DNA of 64,000 nt from Hordeum vulgare subsp. vulgare (Eukaryota > Streptophyta > Magnoliopsida > Poales > Poaceae), in NCBI RefSeq assembly GCF_904849725.1, contig NC_058523.1, forward strand, positions 209,339,689-209,403,688, written 5' to 3'. Of the stretch, positions 21,816 to 31,708 are shown piece after piece. Each line of letters opens with the position of its first letter. Position 1 is the first letter of the stretch. The translations under genes were made by a program, and so were the position numbers. Under the pieces are notes generated by a model. That model saw nothing but the letters and a program-made list of their open reading frames with translations. It was not told the DNA's origin and ran no database searches.

Positions 21816-23122
21816 AAATAAACCCATTGTTGACATGCGTGTCGTATCAGTCAAAATAGGAGATCATTGTTATCATGGTTTATGTGATATTGGTTCTAGT
21901 GTTAGTGTTATTCCTTTTACCTAATATCAATAAATTATGCATGAGATAACACCCGCTGAAATAGAAGACATAGATGTTACTATTGAACTTGCTAATAGAG
22001 ACACCATCACACCACTTGGGATTATTAGAGATGTTGATGTCTTGTGTGGAGAAGTAAAATACGCTACTGATTTTCTAGTACTTGGCTCACCACAAGATGA
22101 TTTTCGTCCCATAATATTTGGTAGACCCTTATTGAACACTGTCAATGCTCAAATAGGTTGCAAAAAGGAATTTGTCAGTGTTAATTTTGGTGGTATGTCT
22201 CATGAGTTTAATTTATTCAAGTAGAGTAAGCAACCCCATGATAAATAATTGCCTAGCAAAGATGAAATAATTGGTCTTGCTTCTATTGCCATTCCTCCCA
22301 CTCATCCATCAGAATAATATTTGCTAGACCATGAAAATGACACACATATGCGTGAAAGAAATGAAATAGATAAAATGTTCTTTGAACAACAACCTATCCT
22401 TGAACACAACTTGCATGTTGAAATTCTAGGAGGTCCTCGTCCACCCAAGGGTGATTGTGTGTTTGAATTAAAGCAATTACCTGACACTTTGAAATATGCT
22501 TATCTTGATGAAAAGAAGATATATCGTGTTATTATCAGTGCTAACCTTACAGAGCATGAAGAAAAAAGATTTTCCAAAACTTGATGCTATTGGGTACACT
22601 CTTGATGATCTTAAGGGCACCCCCACTCTATGTTAGCACAAGATTATTATGGAACCAGATGCTAAACCCGTTGTTGATCACCAACGAAGACTAAATCCCA
22701 AAATTAAATAAGTGGTAAGAAATGTTATATTAAATCTTTTGGAAGCAGGTATAATTTATCCCATAGGTGATAGTAGATGGGTTAGTCCCGTTCATTGTGC
22801 TCCTAAGAAAGGAGGTATTACTGTTGTTCATAATCATAAGAATGAACTTATTCCACAAAGAATTGTGACTCGCTATAGAACGGTAATTGATTTTGGAAAA
22901 TTAAACAAATCTAGTAGAAAAGATCATTGTACTTTACCTTTCATAGACCAAATGCTAGAAAGATTATCGAAGCACACACATTTTTTGCTTTCTAGATGGT
23001 TATTTTGTTTTTTCTCGAATACCTCTGTCACAACTTGATCAAGAGAAAACCACTTTTACTTGTACTTTTAGAACCTAGGCTTATATACGCATGCCTTTTG
23101 GATTATGCAATGCACCTGCTAC
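21816..23122 (+). pseudogene. Athila-type pol: protease and N-terminal reverse transcriptase, interrupted by CACTA K
   Basis: The protease site reads CDIGSSVSVIP near 21885 (the retropepsin D-x-G-S pattern), followed by in-frame stops. The next open stretch, 21937-22224, contains FLVLGSPQDDFRPIIFGRP, the C-terminal protease core. The linker 22321-22584 includes FFEQQPILEHNLHVE and KYAYLDEKKIY. The RT begins near 22690: LLEAGIIYPIGDSRWVSPVH, then VIDFGKLNKSSRKDH, then a frameshift before motif A. MPFGLCNAPAT is visible at 23088-23120. The CACTA begins right after these residues. Motif C (the catalytic Asp pair) is not reached. Confidence 0.85.
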
Positions 23123-23715
23123 TACTACAGGAATCAACTTCTTTGTCGTCTTCCATAGCAGACGACAAAGTTTTCGCCATAGATAGGCTCGGTAAAGACC
23201 TTCTTTGTCATCAGCCGGCTTCCAGCTGATGGCAAAGATCTTTGTCGTCGATCTACCTTGGCCAACAGATAGCAAAGGATCTAGACGACACCGGACAGGA
23301 ATCTACCCCGTTAGGTGGCTAACGGAGCCTTTGTTGTTGTCTTGTGGCGTCATCTTTGCTGTCTGCCACGGGGGGGGGGGGGGTACCCTTTGTCGTCTGC
23401 TAGGGGGCATCCCCTTTGCCTTCTGCCATGGGGCGTCCCTTTGCCGTCTTCCGGGGGCGTCCCTTTGCCTTTCGCCAGGGTGGTCCTTTTGCCGTCTGGC
23501 AGGGGGTCCCTTTGCCGTCTCGAGGGGGTCCCTTTGCCATCTACCAGGGTCTATAGCCGATGGCAAAATGACCATATTGGTTAGATATGCTACTCCCAGG
23601 TTGTACAGGTGTGTGCCAGGTGGCACATTTTCCATCAGTTGGCCAACGACAAAGGCCTTTGTCGTCCGCTGTGAGATGACAAAATGCCTGTATTGTCACT
23701 TTTTTGTTTGTTTTT
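23123..23715. repeat. CACTA K terminal and subterminal repeats
   Basis: The TIR is at 23123-23142. Repeated TTTGCCGTC, TTTGTCGTC and GACGACAAAG motifs run to about 23690. Between 23365 and 23550 there is a quasi-tandem run of TTTGCCGTCTGCCAGGGGG-like units. The array parallels 717-1261 in opposite orientation. Confidence 0.75.
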
Positions 23716-24151
23716 AGTTATATTCCTGCATTTTTAAAATACTTCTATGATATATATAATTTCAAACATGATATGTAGATTCAGACATCATAGAAGAAGC
23801 ATAGGCCATGTATCCAATATCATTTTGAAAATATTGAGCAAGACAATAAATATTTTCACATAGTTCATCCATATATACACATAGTTTGAAACATCACACT
23901 ATTCATCCATACAAATCAAAACAAAAACAAAACAATAGGAACCCATCAATGCCACCTTCCATGAAGTGAACCAAATCTGCAAAATGAGCATAAGAAACTT
24001 AGAAGGAGAGGAAGAAGAAGACTAGAGGAACAAGAAGAAGAAGAAGAAGAAAGAGAGGAAAATAATAAGAAGAAAGAAAGGAGAAGCTCATTCTTCTTCT
24101 TATATTCTTTCTATTTCTCCTCTTTCCTCTTCTATTCTTTATTTTTCTTTT

Positions 24152-24317
24152 TATGTCATTTTGAGATTATTATGTCATTTTGGAGGAACATAAGCTAAGT
24201 ATATGACATTTATGAGGTAACCAAGGTTCTTATGCTATTTTTGACCTAACTAAGCTAATAATGTCATAAATGAACTAAATAAGATTATTATGTCATTCTG
24301 GAGGATAATTAGCTAAG
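24152..24317. repeat. Direct repeat copy 1 flanking a microsatellite
   Basis: 166 bases, near-identical to 24768-24932 in the same orientation. It has smaller internal repeats (TTATGTCATTTTGGAGGA and AAGCTAATTATGTCAT-like units). The two copies bracket the purine-rich tract exactly. Confidence 0.8.
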
Positions 24318-24477
24318 ACGAAGAAGTTGTAGAAGAAGAAGAAGAAGAAGAAGAAGAAGGAGAAGAAGAAGAAGGAGAAGAATAAGAAGGAGAAGAAGAA
24401 GGAGGGGAAGAAGAAGAAGGAGAAGATGGAGGAGGAGGAGAAGGAGAAGAAGAAGGAGAAGGAGAAGAAGAAGGAGG

Positions 24478-24541
<64 letters not shown>

Positions 24542-24767
24542 GAAGAAGAAGAAGAAGAAGAAGAAGGAGAAGAAGATGAAGAAGGAGAAGAAGAAGAAGA
24601 AGGAGAAGAAGAAGAAGAAGAAGGAGAAGAAGAAGACGAAGCAGGAGGAGAAGGAGAAGGAGGAGGAGGAGAATAAGAAGGAGACGGAGAAGAAGGAGAA
24701 GAAGAAGAAGTAGAAGAAGAAGGAGAAGAAGAAGGAAAACAAGAAGGAGAAGATGATTACAATACTT
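24318..24767. repeat. GAA/GGA purine tract with an (ATA)n core
   Basis: About 440 bases of GAA/GGA/AAG repeats on the plus strand, with an uninterrupted (AAT)n run of roughly 20 units at 24478-24540. The long reading frames here (poly-Asn/Lys or poly-Phe/Leu) come from the repeat. The CACTA J copy has only a short pyrimidine-rich stretch at the matching position, so the tract expanded in K. Confidence 0.9.
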
Positions 24768-24932
24768 ACGTTATTTTGAGCTTATTATGTCATTTTGGAG
24801 GAAGATAAGCTAAGTATATGACATTTATGAGCTAACCAAGGTTCTTAAGCTATTTTTGACCTAACTAAGCTAATTATGTCATAAATGAACTAAATAAGCT
24901 AATTATGCCATTTTGGAGGATAATTAGCTAAG
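24768..24932. repeat. Direct repeat copy 2 flanking a microsatellite
   Basis: The partner of 24152-24317. It ends GGATAATTAGCTAAG like copy 1 and is then followed by sequence unique to this place. Confidence 0.8.
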
Positions 24933-25379
24933 TATGTCTTTCTTGGGGAAAATAAGATATGTGGTATAATAGGGCTAACTAGCATGTACGAAGCTAATTA
25001 TGCATTTGTTAAGCAGAACACTAGAGAAAACTTACCGTCATCGTCATCAAGGATGTGAATCATCGGGGCTACTCAGGGCGGGTTCACGTGGAGAAGACTG
25101 CCATGGAGAAGGGTTGTGCGATGCGGCTCGGGAGTTATTCGGCACAAAAGATATTTTGCAACGTCTCATTAGAATGATGATACTCAAATGTTAATACTAG
25201 TAACTAATGACCATTCAAATGAAACTCACTATTCCAACCGTAGAAATGTCTCGCATCAGCGAAAGGGTCTGACCGGTCTTCTCGCACATAGATTGCACAT
25301 TTGGTTTTGAAGAGTCAGTCATATTAGTTAGTGATGAAACAAACATTACATGCATGATTTGGCTAATGTGAAAAATAAA

Positions 25380-26580
25380 CTTACCACAAGGAGCTCGTAC
25401 ATGGTAAGGTGAGCCGCCTCATTCTGTGCCCTCTCCTCCTCCAACAACCGAGCCATCTTCTCCTACGCGACACGAGTCGTCTCAGCTGCCACCTGGTCCC
25501 TCTCTACCGCCACCCGGTCCCTCTCCCGCAGAAGCTCCTGAATAGCTACCTGGGTTGTCGCTCTCTCTCTCTTTTTGAAGAACAGCCTGCAACACCACTC
25601 CTTGTTAGCCTTGTAATCGTCAATGTCCACACACAGAATGTAATGGTCGAAAGTTTTCTTAGTCCCTATAACTAACCTCAATGGAGAGATTGACTGGTCA
25701 TGGACGAGGTCTTATCTCAGGACAGGAGCTCGTCTGGCGTGCCTTGATCACGGACAGAGTGTGAGGACAACGTATCAGCCCATCTCAAATGGCTATCAAG
25801 CCATGGGGCCTTCCGCCACTAGATATCATCACCAGGTTTGGACCCAAAGGTTCCTCACTCGGGTTAAAGTCCTCCCCTTTCCTCGCCTTCCCCTCCTCCT
25901 TTTATCTCACTAGCTTGTTGTGGGAGGAGATGTTGGTGAACTTCTCTGGATAATCGATGTTAGACTCAGAGAATGCCTTGACCTTCTTGTAGGAGGTAGT
26001 ATGGGACATGCCATAGAGGTCGTTCACCTCTGGCACCTCCATGTTATTGTGATGCGCCTAAAAGAGAGAACAAAGTATTAGTAAAGGGCTCAAGCTAGCA
26101 TGAAGAATGAATTGCATGAATCATGAAGCAAACCACATACTCAGTTTCGTCTAAACTGAAATAAGTTGGCACTGCCTTGATGGTGTAGCACACCAACCAT
26201 TTGGGCACGCCGGTCCTTCACATTCTCGTGGACGACTTGCCATTGGCTTGTGCACCACTCATCCACCAACGCCTCCCAACAATCCATGTTATCCGCACAC
26301 CATCTCGGGGCACCAATAAGTTAGTAAAGAGAAATTTGAGTGCTACGCCTATGAATCCAATCAAGAAAACTAAGTACAAGGCCTTAAGAATAGGTAATTA
26401 CCTTTATGTACCGCTCCTTCTTCAGAAACTTTTGCGGCACTCCAACTTGTCCTTTATACTACGCGATGCGTAGTAGTCTAGAACAGCGTGCGACCAAGCC
26501 CCGTGGCATAAGTTTTGGAATAGCTGCTCGCACTCAGCGTCGATAACCTTGGCCGCCGCCTCCTCATATCCCTCCTCACA
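25380..26580 (-). pseudogene. CACTA K second gene (Transposase_24 / plant En-Spm type), downstream part
   Basis: On the minus strand, the end next to the T insertion encodes CEEGYEEAAAKVIDAECEQL followed by AWSHAVLDYYASRSIKDKLE. This resembles the block around the VxDYYA motif of plant En/Spm Transposase_24 proteins. Further on (25681-25400) the frame has RERDRVAVERDQVAAETTRV and a Met-Ala-Arg-Leu-Leu segment, the coiled-coil C-terminal region. Stops and frame changes between them suggest introns plus decay. The upstream part resumes at 42704 beyond element T. Confidence 0.7.
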
Positions 26581-29500
26581 TGTAACGATAAGATGCGGTC
26601 CTTTCCGATTTAGGGAACGAGGCTCGAATTGGAAAGAAGCGCATCTAAGTGTTTCGCAAGCACGGTAACATAGCACATACATAATAATAGTAGAATGACA
26701 ATAAGGGATTCAACTGCCATCTCATAAATATATCAGAGTTACATCACGCATCCAAACAAGGTAGTTTGGCTATGGACTACAAAACATGAGAAATGACTAT
26801 GCTACCCTGCATGCTTGCCCACGATCACGACCACGCCTCAATCTTCTGGATAGTTCACGTACATGCGGTCGTTCTCCTCATCAAACTGCCACGCCAGCTG
26901 CGTGCCGTTGGGATCACCTGTCTCGGGGGTACCTGTACCTGTTGGTGTTTTGAAGGAATCAATGAGCCACGGGGACTCAGCAATCTATGACCTCGGTGCC
27001 AGAACTAGTCAATTTATTAGCTAAGGAAGGTGAAGTGTTTGGGTTGCAGCATCCTAAGCATATATGGTGGCTAACTTACGTAGATCAAGTATTGAAGATG
27101 GTCTATACTAGCGATCGATGATTAGCTGATCACTAAGTGATCCTGAACACCTACTTACGTCAATCATAACCCCACCGTGTTCCCGATCGAAGAGAGGTCT
27201 TTGAAGGGGACAGTCATGGTTACGCACACAGTTGGCAATTTTATTAGATTATGTTCAAGTTATCTATAACCGGATGTTAACAAGTATTCCAAGTTGCCAT
27301 ATAACCGCGAGCACGGATTTCCGAAAGATTAAACCCTGCAGGGGTGCTCCAACTAGTCTATCACAAACGGTCACGGGCCGCAAAGTAATCCTCTATCACG
27401 AATCTCATGATCTCGTCGGATTCCTTAGAGGAAAACCTCAACTGTGGGGAGAACCAAAGCTTCACCGGGATTCGTATACGGAAGATATATCGCTAAGGTA
27501 AGACAAGACTAGTAGGACCTCCCGACGTGTCGACGACCCTGATAAGAGCCGCGTATCTTAGTCTCATGACACGGCGGATGAGCACAGCGTACAGTGGCCT
27601 GATAGACATCTCCCGAGTTGCCCCGGGTTGGCCCCGCACACGACTCTAGTTCGGACCAACACTCATGAGGAGCACTAGCCCGGGTTGTTGATTAAATTCC
27701 TCGGGGAGGCCAATCCCTATGCAGATGATTCTTAAGTGATTAGAAAATTAACACTAAGGTTGGGTCCTGCCGGACAAGTCTTAACACTACGCGATTTATC
27801 AAAGGGGTCCCCATAACAACCCTGAACGTGCTAGGAGCGATCAATTATGGAATCAAACACCGGTAGCCGGTAACTATGGAGGCAATAACGGAACAAAACA
27901 CCCGGGAAAAGGCTAGGCCTTCCGTTATTTACCAAGTATATAGGTGCATTAATTAAATAACATATTAATATAATGATATCAAACTCATGTTATCACATGA
28001 GACAATTGCTCCTGCAACTAGCAACGCTAACATTAGAAGCTTAGCAAAGCCTACTTAGCCATTCAAGGATAGTTTGGAAGGGATAAGTGTATGGGTTTCA
28101 TGGCAATATCAGGAGGCAATTATTTCAGTGGCAGGCAATGAGCATATGACGAAGAAACGTAATCTAGCATAACAAGTCTAGAGATGGAATCAAGGTCATA
28201 TCATCTTGCATGTGATGTCCTCAGCTTGGAACTGCTCTTGTTCGTCCTACACGTACTCTCCCAGATCCACGTACTCGTTCTCCGATCCCGGTGCTACCCA
28301 ACATAAAAATAGCATCAAATGAACAACAACACCTCAATATGCAACAAGCACATGATGCATGAGATGAAAATGAACATGCATCTCTATTCTACTCACTTCC
28401 ACATGCATGAGAAGTAAATACAAGTTCCTGGACAGAACTGCACTCTAAGCTATCTTTACATGCATGAGCATGACATGATCAGATGCGTCACGTTAAAACG
28501 ATGCAAAAACATATAAAGATCGTTACGAACGGAGCTACGGATCAACCAGAAACAACAAAACAAGAAATAGAGTCCTACGTGTCAAAATAATCACAACACC
28601 CTCCAATGGCATACTTCTGGTATTCCCAGGTTGACAAGACATAAAACAACCAAGAATGGATGGGGTGGTGCAAAGAAATATCACCACAACATCATCTATG
28701 CACTAACAAGCATCAAAACATCAAAACTACACAATCTGCCATAAACAACATCATAGCAGTTTCAGAGCTACATGCAAAGCACCTACAACCACCCAAATAT
28801 GCCAAATACGATATGTGGCAGAAGCTATTCAAAAGTAATACAAGCATGAGCAACAAGCTAATTCAAAGGAGTTACACACAGAAAGTTATACAACTACTAA
28901 CTTGGTCAAAAATATCAGTTTTCACGCACTTAGTGAAAATTCCAGATTCTCACTAGCTGTTTATGCTCTGAAGCATTTTGATAGCACCCAAAGCAATATC
29001 TACAGGACTCCAAATGGAATGAAAATTGACACAGAGCTAGACAAACACAAAAGCTACAACTTTCCACTTGATAGCAAAGGCTGATTCCCAACAAATTGGC
29101 AAAACTAACTTCACCAATGGATTCCTGGGATGATTCTACCCCCAAAACATATATAATACCTATGTACTTGCATAGAACAAATGGGCTCAAACTAGAAAAG
29201 AAAATCTACATGGAATCACATAGAGTGAATAGTGCATCATCACATGTGCTTCTCACTAGAACACCACCTACACAAGCACTTACACACTCTCACAAGTCCA
29301 ATGGTGTATGTGTGTAATAGCACATCACCATTCCCACACACATACAACAAGCACATGAACAACTACATATATACACACACACAAGGTGCCACTATATTCC
29401 TACACCACAAAGTATGTGGGGAGGGGTGACCCTCACACACACACAAGATCACACATAAGCACAAGCTAGTGCATCAACCCCCACAACATGCTCATAAGCT

Positions 29501-29914
29501 TCACCACCTTAGGCCATACACCCACAAAATACACACCATCATACATGATACTTACACACACAATATGCACTCTACCTAGACATGCACATACAACATCTAA
29601 GTCAGCAAAATTCTAGCAACAACATGCTGCAAAAGCCCAACTCCAAGCACATGAGATTACACTCACATACATCTCACTAGACTAGTGCAAAATACACACA
29701 TACACACAACATAAATATGCTAGCTCACACATACACTAGCTACCAAAGCCTACACAAGCATGAGCTACACTAACAACAACAACTAGGCACAACTTGTTGC
29801 TTGGGAGCTAAACTAAATACTACAAGAAGTGATATAGCACACAGTAGCACCACACCATCAAAACAATTGAAAACAACAAGAAATGCAAAAGGAAAAATAA
29901 AAAAGGATTTGGGG

Positions 29915-29985
29915 GGGGGGGGTTCGAACCCTGGACCCCGTGGATCTACAACACATTGGCCACCACTCTGCTACTGTCCAAGTGC
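29915..29985 (-). other. tRNA-like module 1 in 3' LTR of T
   Basis: On the minus strand, TAGCAGAGTGGT (29973-29962) fits a Pol III A box. GGTTCGAACCC fits a B box (about 29931-29921), at tRNA-like spacing. The acceptor stem is not convincing, and a G-run follows. It looks like a tRNA-derived sequence and not a functional tRNA. Confidence 0.5.
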
Positions 29986-30080
29986 TTGACAGAACAGGGA
30001 TGCTAACAGGTTAAGCTGCTACTGAATCCACTGCCTCCTACTGTTGGCGAGAGAAAAACACAAAAAGGGGGGTTGTTTCT

Positions 30081-30150
30081 GCTGGGACTCGAACCCACAA
30101 CCACATGAACAACACACCATGGCCCTACCACTACGCTATGCTTCGGTACT
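30081..30150 (-). other. tRNA-like module 2 in 3' LTR of T
   Basis: On the minus strand, TAGCGTAGTGGTAGGGCC (A box) lies at 30138 downwards and GGGTTCGAGTCCCA (perfect B box, T-arm able to pair TGGG/CCCA) at 30097-30083. Spacing is about 44 bases. It has the same orientation as module 1 and lies about 165 bases away. Confidence 0.55.
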
Positions 30151-30858
30151 TGACAGCACAAGGGAAAACTACAAGGTAACATATACAACCATCAAGATCG
30201 TCCTGCCTGCCTGCACCGAGATGCCGGCGACAGAGACGCTTGCCGGAGCTGGTCGTCTAATCTACTGCTGCTGCGCGAGGGGGAATATCAACTATGCTTG
30301 CTCTCCTACCGCACTGCTAGGAAGGCCCTGAACACCGACGAGCCGATGACACCACACAGAGGAACACACAAGCACACATCTCATGAACTCCTCTCGGGAC
30401 AAAGGTACGACGACGAGCCCTAGGCCGATCTAACTAGGAGGAAGGGAGGAGGAGAGATAGCTCACCTAGGGAAGGAGAAGGGGCGCCGATCGGGAAGAAG
30501 GAGCCGCCTGGAGACGACAAGGACGCCCTCACGAAGTTGGCCTGCTGTAGACCGAAGCAGGGGAAGAAGACCGATGTGAACGCGCCCTTGACGTGGAGCT
30601 GACCGTCGGTGTGGTCGCTCCCCGACCTCAGCGACGGCGGGAATGGAGCGCGGGGTCCTGTCCCGAGCCCCTGGGAATGGTCGCCAGCGCCGGAGATGAC
30701 GGGAGCAGGGTGGACATCGGCGGTGCACTTCTCTCTCTCTCTGCTAGCTGGATCTACATGAGCTCTTACCTGGGAAGGAAGGAGAGATGGAGGGAGATGG
30801 TGGCGGCGCAGAGAGGGGAGGCGCGGAACCCTAGGGAAATGAGGCACGCACGCCGAGG

Positions 30859-30865
30859 CTATAAG
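30859..30865 (-). promoter_or_regulatory. TATA-like site in 3' LTR of T
   Basis: CTTATAG on the minus strand (CTATAAG on plus), followed downstream by a GC-rich leader, about 810 bases from the LTR start. It is kept in the other LTR at 41888-41894. It reads as a TATA box on either strand, so its direction is uncertain. Confidence 0.35.
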
Positions 30866-31671
30866 AGGGCCTCGACGTCCATGATCCCTCACGGCGTGCT
30901 CGCTCTCTCTCTCTGTTGCTGACGGAAAGCGTGCCCACTAGGGGGACGGCGTTAGGAAGAAGGCGGTCGTGCAAGATGGGCTGGCGCGGGGAGACAGCGA
31001 GGAAGTTGGGCCACAGGAGGGGAAAACGGCCCAACGCTGGCGACAGGTAAAAGGAAAAGAATTCCTGGGAGTTTTCTATTTTTAAACCAACACCAGAAAA
31101 CAAATAACTCCCAGGAAAACCTATGGCACCTAAAATAAAAATAAAAATACCCCTGGTCATAAGAAAGGACGACCTATTTGAATAAATTGGAAAAGAAATA
31201 TTTGGAGCCAATAAATATTTACAAAACAGAATTAAGTTGTGCTGTTTTGTGAATATTTGCACCCTTACAACATAGTTTCAAAACAGAAAAATCAAAACTT
31301 CAAATCCACCACAAAATACTCTAAGCCATGGGCATTTTTTTAAAACAGAGAAGGAGCAAGTACTTATTGGCTTGAGATAAAATAGAGAAGGGGAAGTGTT
31401 TTATAAAACCTATTGCAACCACATACTATCTACTAACACATACTCCACTCCACATCACTACATATCATCACATGATATCCACCACAAACATAAGATCACA
31501 AGGCATCAAACACAAAGACAAGAGATGGATGGAATGCATGCATGCAAAGGAAGAACAATGTAAGGTGACACATGAAATCATAACACATGGAATATCTCTC
31601 ATATTAATGACAAGGTGGTCCCACATAGAGAAGGCTCCAAATAGGGAAAGATACACTCTTGGGGCATTACA

Positions 31672-31684
31672 AACTCTCCCACAC
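31672..31684 (-). promoter_or_regulatory. Polypurine tract of T
   Basis: On the minus strand GTGTGGGAGAGTT lies immediately before the LTR start TGTAATGCCC, the expected position for the plus-strand primer. Confidence 0.6.
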
Positions 31685-31708
31685 TACAAAAAGATCTCGC
31701 CCCGAGAT

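Larger units (their letters stand above)
26581..31671 (-). repeat. 3' LTR of T
   Basis: Collinear with 37214-42698, but lacking a segment of about 390 bases that corresponds to 39727-40111 (the gap falls near 29093-29098). Most of it is noncoding. It holds a CA-rich zone (29230-29760), two tRNA-like modules (29915-30150), and a GC-rich block (30430-31010) with a TATA-like site. Confidence 0.85.

Noticed and set aside
24293..24742. Long poly-Phe/Ser/Leu and poly-Asn/Lys frames
   Set aside because: Direct products of the GAA/ATA microsatellite.
29230..29760. CA-rich spaced repeats that at first look array-like
   Set aside because: No regular repeat/spacer structure; they are dispersed CACACA motifs in an LTR, not a CRISPR array, which would not be expected in a plant nuclear genome.
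29915..30150. Functional tRNA genes
   Set aside because: A and B boxes are present but the acceptor and anticodon arms do not form convincing helices, and a G-run replaces the 3' end; called tRNA-like only.
30434..30922. Frames of 88-152 codons in the GC-rich part of T's LTR
   Set aside because: Present in both LTRs but shifted and interrupted between copies, with arginine/proline-rich composition; more likely a leader sequence than a protein.
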